A DNA stretch of 64,000 nt from Methylobacterium sp. NMS14P (GCF_028583545.1 NZ_CP087106.1:3394501-3458500); one strand, 5' to 3'. Positions 25,582-34,745 are shown, numbered from the stretch's first letter. The notes: generated by a model from the sequence alone, not told the origin. A program made the numbers and translations.

Positions 25582-28500
25582 ATGGACCTCTCCCGCACAC
25601 GCGAGGACGAAGCGGCACGCCTGCGCGCCCTCGACAATTACCGCCTGCTCGACACGCCGCGTGAGCAGGATTTCGACGAGATTGCCGAGGCGGCCGCCGA
25701 GCTGTGCGAGACCCCCATCGCGGTGGTCAACCTGGTCGGGGACGGGCGGCAGTTCTTCAAGGCCGAGGTCGGCCTGGGTGTCCGGGAGACGCCCCTCGAC
25801 ACGTCGTTCTGTCGGCAGGCTATCCTGCAGGAGGATTTCCTCTACGTGCCCGACGCGGCGCGGGACCCGCGCTTCCAGGGCAACCCGCTCGTCACGGGGG
25901 AGCCGGGGCTGCGCTTCTACGCCGGAGCCCTGCTGAAGACCGCCGAGGGTCATCCGATCGGCACCGTCTGCGTCCTCGACACCAAGCCGCATCAGCTCAC
26001 CGACCGGCAGCGCGCGGGCCTGCTCCGCCTCGCCCGCCAGACGATGGCGCAGATGGAGCTGCGCCGCTCCCTGCGCGAGCAGGCCGAGCAGCGCCTGCTG
26101 CACGCGCGCATCCTCGACAGCGCCACGGACTACGCCATCGTGGCGATGGACCCCGGAGGCCGCGTCACCCGCTGGAACGCGGGTGCCGAGCGCATCCTGG
26201 GCTGGTCGGAAGCCGAGATGCTGGGTGGCACGATCGGGGTGATCTTCACGCCCGAGGATCGCGCGGCCGATCGTCCGACGCTCGAGATGGAGCGGTCGCT
26301 CGAGTCGGGCAGCGCGCCGGACGAGCGCTGGCAGCTGCGCAAGGACGGCAGCCGCTTCTGGGCCAGCGGCGAGATGATGCCGCTGAAGTCCGAGGACGGC
26401 GCCCTCGTGGGATTCGTCAAGATCCTGCGCGACCGCACCGAGCAGCGCGCGGCCGACGCCGCCCTGGAAGCCAGTGAGCTGCGCTACCGCTCCCTCGTCG
26501 AGGTCAGCCCGCAGATCGTCTGGTTCGCCGACGCGGAGGGCAGCGTCACCTACTGCAACGCCTACTGGTACGATTACACCGGCCTACCCGCCGGCGAGAC
26601 CGGCGAGCGGAGCTGGATGAGCGTCATCCATCCCGATTACCGGGAAGAGACGCGGGCGGCGTGGCTCGCTGCGGCCGGCGCGGGGCGCCTCTACGAGGTT
26701 GAGTTTCCCCTGCGGGGCGCGGACGGGCAGTACCGCTGGTTCCTGTCCCGCGCGCACCCCGTCCGCGACGGAGACGGCGAGCGCCGGAGCTGGATCGGCA
26801 CGACCATCGATATCCACGAGCGCAAGCTGGCGGAGGAGCGCTTCCAGGTCCTGACCGAGCTGGCCCCGGCGATGATCTGGTTCGGCAACCCGGACGGCAG
26901 CCTCAGCTACTTCAACGACCGGTGGTACGCCTACACTGGGCAGACCCCAGAGCAGGCACTGCCGATGGGCTGGGACCGGCCGGTCCATCCGGACGACCTC
27001 CCGAGCCTGCTCCAGGCCTGGGAGACGGCGCGGAGCCGGGAGGTGGTGTACGACACCGAGGCCCGGCTGCGCCGCCACGACGGCGTCTACCGCTGGTTCC
27101 TCATCCGGGCCGAGCCCCTGAAGGACGCGAGCGGCGCGGTCGTGGGTTGGCTCGGCAGCAACAGCGATATCCATGACCGGCGCCGCGCCGAACTGGAGCT
27201 GCGCGAGGCCAGGGAGCAGCTCGCCTTGGCCGTCGAGGCGACCGGAACCGGGATCTTCGACTACGATCTCGTCGCCGACGTCCTGACCTGGGACGCGCGC
27301 ACCCGCGCCCTGTTCGGCCTGCCGCCCGACGCGCCCGTGAGCTACGACGTCTTCCTGGCCGGGCTCCACCCGGATGACCGGGCCTGGGTCGACGCGGCGG
27401 TCCGGCGCGCGATCGACCCGGCCGGTCCCGGCACCTACGACATCGCCTTCCGCGTCGTCGGATTGCTGGACGGGGTCGAGCGCTGGGTCGCCGCGAAGGG
27501 GCAGGCCTTCGTGGCGGAGGGCCGGACGGTGCGCTTCATCGGCACCACGCGCGACGTCACCGAGAGCCGGCGCGCCGAGAACGCCCTGCGCGAGGCGGAG
27601 GAGCGCTATCGTCTGGCGGCCCGGGCGACCAACGACGCGATCTGGGATTGGGATCTGGCGAGCGACCACATCCTCTGGAACGAGGCCGTGCAGACCCTGT
27701 TCGGCTACACGGCCGACGGGGTCGGCGCGAGCGGAGCGTGGTGGAAGGCGCAGATCCATCCCGAGGACCGGGCGCGTGTGACCGCCGGCATCTACGCCGT
27801 GATCGACGACAGCATCGAGCACTGGACCGAGGAGTACCGCTTCCGGAAAGCGGATGGCGGCTACGCCTACGTCCTCGACCGCGGCTACGTGCTCCGCGAC
27901 GCGGCCGGGCAGGCCGTGCGGATGATCGGCGCCATGCTCGACATCACCGAGCGCAAGCGCGCCGAGGAGCACCAGCGCTTGCTCACCGGTGAGTTGCAGC
28001 ACCGGGTCAAGAACACGCTGGCGATGGTCCAGGCCGTCGCCAACCAGACGTTCCGCAACGCCGCCGACCTGGACGCGGCCCGGGACGCGTTCTCGGCGCG
28101 CCTGATCCTGCTGGGCCGGGCGCACGACATCCTGACCCGGGCGAGCTGGACGGAGGCACCCATTGCCGACGTGGTGGACGGCGCCCTCGCCGTGCATCAG
28201 GGCGGCGCCGGGACGCGCATCCGCGTGAGCGGGCCCGGCGTGCTCCTCGCCGCCAAGCCGGCGCTCGCTCTCGCGCTGGCGCTGCACGAACTCGCCACCA
28301 ACGCCGCCAAGTACGGGGCGCTCTCGACCGCGGAGGGCGGCGTCGACCTGCGCTGGCACGTGGTGCACGAGGCCGCCGAGCCGCGCTTCTGCCTGACATG
28401 GTCGGAGATGGGCGGGCCGCCGATCCTCGCGCCCCCCGCGCGGCGGGGCTTCGGCTCGCGGCTGATCGAGCGCAGCTTCTCCGCCGAGGTCGGCGGCGAG

Positions 28501-28590
28501 GTCAGGCTCACGTTCGCGCCGACCGGCCTGATCTGCCGGCTCGAAGCCCCCCTCGCCGCGATGCAGGAAGCGCCGAGCGCCGCGGCCTGA
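25582..28590 (+). CDS. GAF/multi-PAS HWE-family sensor histidine kinase
   Basis: This 1002-residue cytosolic kinase has an N-terminal GAF domain (about residues 10-160, LRALDNYRLLDTPREQDFDE) and about five PAS/PAC units between residues 165 and 795. The repeated pattern is HPDDRxxV/HPEDRARV with W-x-G-T/LGS endings. It ends in an HWE kinase core with phospho-acceptor His807 (LQHRVKNTLAMVQAVANQTF), ALHELATNAAKYGA and GFGSRLIERSF. HWE kinases often feed the PhyR general stress pathway or stand-alone regulators. No regulator is encoded next to it, so its partner lies elsewhere. The start at 25582 begins exactly at the family's GAF domain; the frame is open further upstream but looks non-coding. 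Confidence 0.93.
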   Translation: MDLSRTREDEAARLRALDNYRLLDTPREQDFDEIAEAAAELCETPIAVVNLVGDGRQFFKAEVGLGVRETPLDTSFCRQAILQEDFLYVPDAARDPRFQGNPLVTGEPGLRFYAGALLKTAEGHPIGTVCVLDTKPHQLTDRQRAGLLRLARQTMAQMELRRSLREQAEQRLLHARILDSATDYAIVAMDPGGRVTRWNAGAERILGWSEAEMLGGTIGVIFTPEDRAADRPTLEMERSLESGSAPDERWQLRKDGSRFWASGEMMPLKSEDGALVGFVKILRDRTEQRAADAALEASELRYRSLVEVSPQIVWFADAEGSVTYCNAYWYDYTGLPAGETGERSWMSVIHPDYREETRAAWLAAAGAGRLYEVEFPLRGADGQYRWFLSRAHPVRDGDGERRSWIGTTIDIHERKLAEERFQVLTELAPAMIWFGNPDGSLSYFNDRWYAYTGQTPEQALPMGWDRPVHPDDLPSLLQAWETARSREVVYDTEARLRRHDGVYRWFLIRAEPLKDASGAVVGWLGSNSDIHDRRRAELELREAREQLALAVEATGTGIFDYDLVADVLTWDARTRALFGLPPDAPVSYDVFLAGLHPDDRAWVDAAVRRAIDPAGPGTYDIAFRVVGLLDGVERWVAAKGQAFVAEGRTVRFIGTTRDVTESRRAENALREAEERYRLAARATNDAIWDWDLASDHILWNEAVQTLFGYTADGVGASGAWWKAQIHPEDRARVTAGIYAVIDDSIEHWTEEYRFRKADGGYAYVLDRGYVLRDAAGQAVRMIGAMLDITERKRAEEHQRLLTGELQHRVKNTLAMVQAVANQTFRNAADLDAARDAFSARLILLGRAHDILTRASWTEAPIADVVDGALAVHQGGAGTRIRVSGPGVLLAAKPALALALALHELATNAAKYGALSTAEGGVDLRWHVVHEAAEPRFCLTWSEMGGPPILAPPARRGFGSRLIERSFSAEVGGEVRLTFAPTGLICRLEAPLAAMQEAPSAAA

Positions 28591-28619
28591 CGCGCGCTCG
28601 GGGCCCTCGTCCGGGCGGG

Positions 28620-29117
28620 TCAGGTCCGGGCGCCGCGGGCCCGCGCCTCCGGCGGCGCGTGCGGTGGGCGCTCCGCCGACGCGATCACCAGCGCGGCGAG
28701 CGCGACGGCGGCCGCGTCCTCGGCCAAGCCCCGGCTCCGGCCGGAGGCGGTACGGGAATCGCCACCCCGTGCCGACCGGCCGATCAGCGTGCCCGCGAGC
28801 GCGCCGGCGGCCCCGGCCAGAGCCCCATATTCCGGTGCGGCGCGCCGCCCGGCGAGGGCCCATCCGCCGACCGCACCGATGACCAGTCGGAACGCGAAGG
28901 AGGGCGGGATGCGTCGGTCGGGCGCGAACGGCATCTTGTCGCCGGCCATCTCCGCCAGGGCGGCCGCCGTCGTCGCCCCGCGCGCGACGACGCCTGCCGG
29001 GATGGGCGCGCGGCGCGTCCGCCCCCGTGACGCGGCCCAGGTCAGGGCGGCGCAGGCCGACAGGCTCCGCATTCCCGCGACGAACCCGATGCCGAAAGAG
29101 GTCGCATAGCCCTGCAT
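28620..29117 (-). CDS. DUF4126-like small membrane protein
   Basis: The ATG at 29117 gives a 165-residue protein; a TTG at 29138 would add seven residues. The N-terminus (SFGIGFVAGMRSLSACAALTW) is the hallmark of DUF4126-type membrane proteins. Further hydrophobic segments lie at about residues 70-110 (FRLVIGAVGGWALAG, GALAGAAGALAGTLIG) and near residue 135. The function of this family is not established. The gene is convergent with the HWE kinase gene and stands next to the nnrD remnant. Confidence 0.75.
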   Translation of the reverse strand: MQGYATSFGIGFVAGMRSLSACAALTWAASRGRTRRAPIPAGVVARGATTAAALAEMAGDKMPFAPDRRIPPSFAFRLVIGAVGGWALAGRRAAPEYGALAGAAGALAGTLIGRSARGGDSRTASGRSRGLAEDAAAVALAALVIASAERPPHAPPEARARGART

Positions 29118-29266
29118 GTCGCCCGTCCGCGCGTCCAACCTTCAAGGGCAAGACGGCGGCGGGACCCGCCGTTCCGAGGGTGTGGCGGTCCGGACCGCTT
29201 CTGAGCCTGCGCGCCGCGTCCGGATCATCCCTCCGTCGCCGGCGCCCTGGCCCATTGTCTCCCGCA

Positions 29267-29683
29267 TCAGGCTTGGCGCGACGCCCGGCAATTGCGGGCC
29301 AGAAAGCCGACCTGGCCGACCGAGCCGGGGAGGCGCCGGCCCGCTTCGCCGTGCAGGAACACGCCCCGAAGCGCGGCGGACGTCGGCGGCAGGCCGCGGG
29401 AGAGGAGCCCGACGATGAGGTTGGCCACAACGTCGCCCGACCCCGATGTCGCGAGGCCGATACCGCCGCCGGCGTAGAGCAAGCGCCCGCCCTGCGGCTC
29501 CACGATCCACGTGGCCGCTCCCTTCATCACCGCCACGCTTCCCAGAAGCTCCGCGGCCGCGCGCGCCGAGCAGCGCGACCGCGAGGGCCGTGCTCGGCGC
29601 CTCGCTTTGCATCCCGAGCCCGATCAGGACGGCGTCGCAGCCGCCCGCCAGCGTTCGCAGGCCGGTCCGTGTTCCGAAGGAGG
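29267..29683 (-). pseudogene. nnrD: Remnant of ADP-dependent NAD(P)H-hydrate dehydratase (nnrD/YjeF C-terminal type)
   Basis: Two pieces in different frames match this repair enzyme. The upstream piece has LAGGCDAVLIGLGM, corresponding to the aDAvviGPG motif. The downstream piece (29267-29536) has VAVMKGAATWIVEP, GGGIGLATSGSGDVVANLI and VFLHGEAG, the conserved K-G-A, GSGD and H-G-x-A-G motifs. About 70-100 residues that normally lie between them, including the LDADAL region, are missing, and the 5' third is gone at the edge of the left island repeat. It therefore cannot encode a working enzyme. Confidence 0.7.
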
Positions 29684-29790
29684 CCAGAAACGACAAAGGC
29701 CGCAGAGCTGCGGCCTTGTAAGTCGATCGTATGGTTGGAGAAAGTGGAGCGGGCGAAGGGATTCGAACCCTCGACCCCAACCTTGGCAAG
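29684..29790. repeat. Left direct repeat (attachment site) of the tRNA-Gly island
   Basis: These 107 bases match 37823-37929 with three mismatches. They contain the last 46 bases of tRNA-Gly (29745-29790, from the anticodon stem to CCA), the tRNA terminator and a short flank. After 29790 the sequence leaves the tRNA, so this copy is not a functional tRNA. Confidence 0.92.
29696..29717 (-). terminator. Left copy of the tRNA-Gly terminator
   Basis: AAGGCCGCAG pairs with CTGCGGCCTT, followed on the minus strand by a T-rich stretch. It is identical to the copy after the intact tRNA at 37835-37856. Confidence 0.7.
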
Positions 29791-29919
29791 ATTGAAGTTG
29801 TACCTTTTCCCGTTCTTTCCGGGGCCTTCCCGTTCTTACTAAGATCCTGATCGGGCTTGCGGATTAGCCAGCGCTGAGCTTTTCCAGATTGGCGCAGGTT
29901 TACCGCGGTTTTCAATCAA

Positions 29920-31158
29920 TTGGTTCCGCGGTGGTTCCGGCGCTCACTGGAGGCAGCCTGTGCGAAGATCACCAAGCGCGTCGTCGATGCTCTGAAGCCT
30001 GATCCAACTAGCGAGGTGTTTGCCTGGGATAGCGAGCTGAAGGGCTTCGGGGTCCGCGTCATGCGCTCGGGCGTGGCCAGCTATCTCGTGAAGTACCGTA
30101 CGATCGAGGGGCGCCAGCGCAAGCTCGCATTCGCTCGGGTCGGGACCGTCACCCCGGACGAAGCCCGGGGAATGGCCAAAGAGAAGCTGGCGGCGACTGC
30201 CCGAGGGGAGGATCCATCGGCAGACCGCAATCGCATCCGGCAGGCGCCGACGGTGGCGGAGGTTTGCGACCTCTATCTTGAGGACGCGGCCGGGCGGGTG
30301 AAGCCCTCGATGCTCGCCATGGACCGAAGCCGGATCGAGCGACACGTGAAGCCGCTCATAGGCTCGCGGCGGGTTCCGGCCATCACCTCGGACGACGTCG
30401 AGAAGTTGCGTAGGGACATCGAGGCCGGCCGGACCGCCAGGCCGCGGCAGGGCAACGGCGGTGTCACGACTGGTGGCGCTGGCGTCGCGGCGCGCACGGT
30501 CGGCATGATCGGCACCATCATGGAGTTCGCGATCCGGAAGAAGCTGATCGCGACGAACCCCGCGCGTGGCGTGTGGCGACAGCCGGACGGCAAGCAGGAT
30601 CGCTTCCTGTCGCCGGTAGAGATCGGTCGGCTCGGCCGCGCGATACGTGATGCCTTGGACGATGGCGAGACCCGAACAGGCATCGCCACTCTGCGCTTTC
30701 TGTTGCTCACCGGCCTGCGGCGGGTCGAGGCAGCCGCCCTCCCCTGGCAATGGGTCGACGAGCGGTGCAGCTGCATCCGGTTCGGCGACACAAAGGGCGG
30801 TGCTCAGCTCCGTCCGATCGGAGCCATCGCCTTCGCGGCCCTACCGGTTCAGAACGGCTCGCCGTGGGCATTTCCTGCCGACCGAGGCCCAGGACACTTC
30901 GTGGGGCTTGCGAAGGTCCTGGGCAGGCTCTGCGACCGCGCTGGCCTCCATGGCGTCACAGTGCACGTCCTGCGGCACACCTTCGCCGCCACGGCCGCCG
31001 AGATGGGCTACTCGGAGCTGGTGATCGCCGGGCTTCTCGGGCATCGAATTTCGGGCGTCACGGCGCGGTACGCCCACATGCCAGACCCGGCGCTTGTGGC
31101 CGCGGCCGAGAAGGTGTCCGCGAAGATCGCAGAGCGTTTAATACGCCCCGGCCGATGA
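29920..31158 (+). CDS. Tyrosine integrase of the tRNA-Gly island
   Basis: This 412-residue protein is a phage-type tyrosine recombinase. An N-terminal arm-binding domain (ITKRVVDALKPD, WDSELKGFGVRV) is followed by a SAM-like core-binding domain (about residues 105-215) and the catalytic domain. The catalytic residues are Arg267 (TGLRRVE), His349 and Arg352 (HVLRHTF), His375 (LLGHR) and Tyr384 (ARYAHM). No ATG exists near the expected N-terminus. The TTG at 29920 is the only usable start I see, and it lies inside a sequence that recurs near the right end of the island. It should excise or insert the element at tRNA-Gly. Confidence 0.93.
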   Translation: MVPRWFRRSLEAACAKITKRVVDALKPDPTSEVFAWDSELKGFGVRVMRSGVASYLVKYRTIEGRQRKLAFARVGTVTPDEARGMAKEKLAATARGEDPSADRNRIRQAPTVAEVCDLYLEDAAGRVKPSMLAMDRSRIERHVKPLIGSRRVPAITSDDVEKLRRDIEAGRTARPRQGNGGVTTGGAGVAARTVGMIGTIMEFAIRKKLIATNPARGVWRQPDGKQDRFLSPVEIGRLGRAIRDALDDGETRTGIATLRFLLLTGLRRVEAAALPWQWVDERCSCIRFGDTKGGAQLRPIGAIAFAALPVQNGSPWAFPADRGPGHFVGLAKVLGRLCDRAGLHGVTVHVLRHTFAATAAEMGYSELVIAGLLGHRISGVTARYAHMPDPALVAAAEKVSAKIAERLIRPGR

Positions 31159-31183
31159 CAGCTCTTCAGGACGCAGAAATCAT

Positions 31184-31636
31184 CTAGGCCCGCATGAGCT
31201 GAAAATTTTCTGAGTCCATGGGCACGAAGTCATTGGGGCAGATTGAAGAAAATTTGCAGCGAAGCATCATCTGCGCGGGCACCTCTGGATTTGCTTCTAG
31301 CACGTGGATCTCCGCCTTATCGGCCACTTCTGGTCGACGCAGCAGAAGACTGGCATCGCGTGCAAAAAATGTAGGAACATACCCCAGAAGAATGCAGCCG
31401 GGGCTACTTCGAACGGCTACCGCGAACGGATCAACCTCATTCTTGACGTCTAGCATTGGGTTTAACTTGGTGCCCGCCTTTGCAGCACGGCACCAATCAA
31501 GTGCGTCGGGATGCATGTAGCGAAGCGAGTGCACAAAGTATTCAAATTCGTAGAGCCCATTTTCCGTCACAGGCTCAGGATACAAGATAATTGGTTCATT
31601 GCTTTGCAGCTGCCCGAATTTGGCAAGGACTGCCAT
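31184..31636 (-). CDS. HIRAN-like domain protein
   Basis: This 150-residue protein contains a HIRAN-like core at about residues 58-100: KNEVDPFAVAVRSS followed by GCILLGYVPTFFARDASLLL, the usual pattern N-x-x-DPxAVAV...LGYVP..fA. HIRAN domains bind DNA ends or unusual DNA and are found fused to helicases or nucleases, or alone in mobile elements. Here it stands alone, convergent with the integrase, in DNA of clearly lower GC than the chromosome. The N-terminal 55 residues (YEFEYFVHSLRYM) are not assigned. It may recognise damaged or recombining DNA in the island's life cycle, but that is inference. Confidence 0.7.
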   Translation of the reverse strand: MAVLAKFGQLQSNEPIILYPEPVTENGLYEFEYFVHSLRYMHPDALDWCRAAKAGTKLNPMLDVKNEVDPFAVAVRSSPGCILLGYVPTFFARDASLLLRRPEVADKAEIHVLEANPEVPAQMMLRCKFSSICPNDFVPMDSENFQLMRA

Positions 31637-31769
31637 CTCGTCGTCATGCTCTGTTACGCCGAGCCATTTTGATAGAGTAGAATAATCAGATCATGATCTT
31701 GGCGGAATTTTGTTCTTGAAAGCCGGGATCAACGCTGAGAAGCGGTACCTAAACTAGATCATCGACGAC

Positions 31770-32874
31770 ATGGAGTTCAAGCGCGGTGTCCAGGCACTGA
31801 TGAGCTACCGTGGCGAGTGGCAGAAGCTGTCGCAGACCCTGCGGACTACCTCCGGCGGCTCGGTCGCCCGGGACATCGTCCGTCCGACGCAGGATGCCCA
31901 GTCCGCGATCGATCGTCTGTCCAACTCGGCGCAGCGCGGGGGCTCGGCGGTCGCTCGGTTCATGGATTCCGCGTTCGGCACCAGTGACCGGATCCAGTCC
32001 GTCGCGAGGGGGCTGGAGACGACGGCCCAGGCGATCGAGCGACTGAACGAGGCCTACAGCAAGGGCGGTCTGGCAGGGCTGGGCAAGTTCCTGAAGGACA
32101 CGCCGGGCGAGGCTTTGCGCGAGCAGCTGGCGGCTTCTCTGCCCGACCGGAAGAAGGCGCAGGACGCCCAGATCAACGCCATGGAGGAGGATCTCGCGGC
32201 AACCGAGATCACCATGGGGAGGTCGGGCCGGTCGCAAGCGCAGATCGAAGGCGTGCTCCGTAGCAAGCGGGCCGCGCTCGCGGCGGCGAAGCGGGCGCGG
32301 GGCGATCTGAGGATGGAAGAGGCCGGGTTCCGCTCGACCCCGCCGAGCATGCTGGCCGATCCCACCGCGCCGATCCAGGGCGAGGCTGGCGGCGTCGGTT
32401 CCGGCGGCCAGGGCAAGGCTTTCCAAGACATGTACCCGGTCGACATCTCCGGTCGGAAGCCTCTGCCGACGCGAACCCCGCTGCCGCCGCAACGCCCGGC
32501 CGGCATGGTCAGCCAGAGCGGCGGTGATGACCTGAAAGAGATCCTGCGCGGTCGAGAAGATCAATGCGACGCCCGTCGCGCCGAAGGTCGACGCGTCTCA
32601 GGTCGAAGCGGTGAAGCCGAAGGCCGAGGAGGCAAAGTCGGCGCTGGGCGAGCTGAACGGGACCTTCACCCCGAACGTGCCGGCCGGTAGCATCCTGAGC
32701 GCTCTGGACGCGGCTCGTTCGCTTAACGCTGAGCTCGTAAAGGTGGAGGGCAACGCCGGCCGGGCCCGCGCGGCAGTTGCGAGCGTCGGGTCGGCCAACG
32801 TCGGCGGCGGTGCCCGGACCGGCGCCGTGAAGTCGGCGATGTCGGGGGCCTTCAGCGATCAGGGGATGGGTTGA
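31770..32874 (+). pseudogene. Phage tail tape-measure C-terminal fragment, frameshifted
   Basis: From 31770 the frame encodes helical, Ala/Gln-rich sequence of tape-measure type (IDRLSNSAQRGGSAVARFMD, AIERLNEAYSKGGL). Around 32548-32552 the reading moves to another frame that continues as KINATPVAPKVDASQ and then ELNGTFTPNVPAGSILSALD, ending at 32874. Removing one G from CGCGG would join the two into one protein of about 368 residues. Full tape-measure proteins are much longer, so the N-terminal part was lost when the element decayed. The start codon is only the first available ATG. Confidence 0.65.
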
Positions 32875-33263
32875 TGCTGCCCGGCAGCCCGGAACACGCC
32901 GCAGAGGTGGAGCAGCTGGCTCGAACCCTGGCGCGCGGCGTGGACGCCACCAGCGACGCGCTCCAGCATATCACCCGCCACATGACCGCCCTGACGTTCG
33001 GCCTCGTGTTCCTGATGGGCGAGTTGGAGGAGCGTGGTGGGCTCGACCGTGCAGCGCTGGCCAAGCGGACGCTCGCAGGGTTGCGCTTGGCGCTCCCGGA
33101 GGATCCCGAGACCGAGCAGGCAGTCCGGGACCTATTCGGCCAGGGCGAAGGGCAGGCACCGTTCGGACCGCCGCAGCCGGGGTTGCGCTTGATCGAGGGC
33201 GGGAAGAGCGCGACCACGTCCGCCCGCCCCAGACGCCTTAACGTCCTTTCGGACCCGACGTAG
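32874..33263 (+). CDS. Small phage-type protein of unknown function
   Basis: This 129-residue protein starts at an ATG that overlaps the stop of the tape-measure fragment (TGATG). It reads as helical, with a hydrophobic stretch (MTALTFGLVFLMGELEERGG) flanked by charged residues, and a Pro/Gly-rich C-terminus. Its place directly after a tape-measure gene is typical of small tail-module proteins, but I cannot assign a family. Confidence 0.55.
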   Translation: MLPGSPEHAAEVEQLARTLARGVDATSDALQHITRHMTALTFGLVFLMGELEERGGLDRAALAKRTLAGLRLALPEDPETEQAVRDLFGQGEGQAPFGPPQPGLRLIEGGKSATTSARPRRLNVLSDPT

Positions 33264-33299
33264 CGTCCGCCAGCCCTGTCCCGCGTGTTCGGGGCGTCA

Positions 33300-33758
33300 A
33301 TGGGGCGATCGGCGATGGCAGTCCACTCGGCGCTGATCGGCAAGGCCGGCGAGATGATGGTCGCGGCTGAGCTGATGCGCCGCGGCGTCGAGGTCGCGCA
33401 GCCTCATTCCGACGTTGGCGTCGACCTGCTGGCATACCGACTCGAGCCGGGCTCGACCGTGCCGAGCCGCATCGTGCCGGTGCAGGTCAAATTCGCCTCA
33501 AACGTCGCCTCCAACTTCCACAAGAACTGGCTCAGGAAGTCGACCACCCTCGTGCTGGTGTGGCGGCTGGAGACCACGCCCGAGTTCTACATCTTCGACT
33601 CGCTGGCGCGGATTGAGGAGGCGCTCGGTGCCACATTCAGCGCGTCCATGTCCTGGGCCGAGAACAGAGTCTATGCGGTCACGAGTCCGGGCGCTGCGGT
33701 GCTGGAGCGGATGGCGCCGCATCGTGATCGGTGGGACCGCATCATCGGACAGCTGTGA
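33300..33758 (+). CDS. PD-(D/E)XK nuclease-like protein
   Basis: This 152-residue protein shows the core of the restriction-endonuclease-like fold: an N-terminal helix with Glu (IGKAGEMMVAAELMRRG), then DVGVDLLAYR, then VPVQVKFAS, which give the E, D and Q-x-K metal-site residues. Similar small proteins (group I intron endonuclease, DUF4365-like) occur near phage or defence genes. The product would be a DNA nuclease or an inactive relative. Starts at 33285 (GTG), 33300 and 33315 (both ATG) are all in frame; 33300 is a compromise. It follows the tail-type gene by 36 bases. Confidence 0.6.
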   Translation: MGRSAMAVHSALIGKAGEMMVAAELMRRGVEVAQPHSDVGVDLLAYRLEPGSTVPSRIVPVQVKFASNVASNFHKNWLRKSTTLVLVWRLETTPEFYIFDSLARIEEALGATFSASMSWAENRVYAVTSPGAAVLERMAPHRDRWDRIIGQL

Positions 33759-34096
33759 GCGCATTCGACGGCACGCGGCGGCAGAGCGGTTCGAAACCGC
33801 CAGCTTCGACGGTCAGATCAGCCTCGCGGTGGCCGGCAGCGGCCGCCAGCAAGTGCGAGCACCGCACTCAAGGTGCGCGGCCGCGGCGGCATGACGGCGG
33901 ACCCCGACATCTCGGAGCCGGGCGCCAAGGAAGACATGAGCGACTGGAGCTGAGCAAGCGCGGCTGGCGATACAAATCAGCAATCTACCGCGAAATGCGT
34001 AGATACCTGGCAAATTTTGCCGAAATATATCAAACATCACTTGACTAACGCGCGTTTTGTCCTCGTTCGTGCCGACAGCAGATCGAGGAGATGCAG
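33759..34096. other. Gap before the MucR-like gene
   Basis: I see no convincing gene here. The last 100 bases turn AT-rich (runs such as AAATTTTGCCGAAATATATC) and contain TTGACT at about 34041, a possible -35 element for the MucR-like gene, without a clear -10. Confidence 0.4.
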
Positions 34097-34669
34097 ATGG
34101 ACGAGAGCACAACAATTCCCGCGGTGGAACAGACCAACTTCATCGAGCTCACCGCCGACATCGTGGCGGCTTACGTGTCGAAGAACTCGGTTCGGCCGGC
34201 CGACCTTCCCGTTCTTCTGGCCGAAATTCATGCGTCACTATCCGGGCTTAATGGCACCTCTGCTTCCACTGGGCCGAAGGCGGAGAAGCTGTCGCCCGCT
34301 CAGGTCCGGAAGTCGATCACGCCAGACGCGCTGATCAGCTTCATCGACGGCAAGCCATACAAGACGCTCAAGCGGCACCTCACCGGCAACGGGATGACAA
34401 TTGAGGAGTACCGCGAGCGTTTCGGCTTGCCGCGGGATTATCCGACCACGGCGGCCAACTACTCGGCCCAGCGCTCCGCGCTCGCAAAGAGCCTCGGTCT
34501 CGGCAACCTGCGCCGGAACGCGGCCGCAAAGGCTGCCGTCGCTGACGAGAAGGTTGCGGAGGCGCCCAAGGCCCGCGGTCGGAAGAAAGTGGCCCAGCCT
34601 GCGGCCGCGCCGGCCGAGAAGCCTGTCCGCGCTCGCAAGCCGAAGAAGGCTGCTGTCGCAGCAGAGTGA
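34097..34669 (+). CDS. Ros/MucR-family regulator lacking zinc-binding cysteines
   Basis: This 190-residue protein has the family N-terminus (IELTADIVAAYVSKNSVRPADLP) and the DNA-binding region KSITPDALISFIDGKPYKTLKRHLTG, then MTIEEYRERFGLPRDYP and YSAQRSALAKSLGLG. In Ros the zinc finger starts with two Cys and ends with His residues; here there is no Cys in the whole protein and only one of the His remains. Some rhizobial Ros/MucR relatives are known to fold without zinc. The Lys/Ala/Pro-rich tail (RGRKK, KPVRARKPKK) resembles histone H1-like tails. The start at 34097 has GAGGAG six bases upstream; ATG 34091 is possible. Confidence 0.85.
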   Translation: MDESTTIPAVEQTNFIELTADIVAAYVSKNSVRPADLPVLLAEIHASLSGLNGTSASTGPKAEKLSPAQVRKSITPDALISFIDGKPYKTLKRHLTGNGMTIEEYRERFGLPRDYPTTAANYSAQRSALAKSLGLGNLRRNAAAKAAVADEKVAEAPKARGRKKVAQPAAAPAEKPVRARKPKKAAVAAE

Positions 34670-34745
34670 GTTGGCCCGCGCGGGAGAAGTGCGGGACCCT
34701 CGCACCGTCCGCGGGTCTACCCAGCATCCCTGAGCAATCACCCTG

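Noticed and set aside
29745..29790. Second tRNA-Gly
   Set aside because: Only 46 bases of the 3' half are present, so it cannot fold as a tRNA; it is part of the left attachment site.
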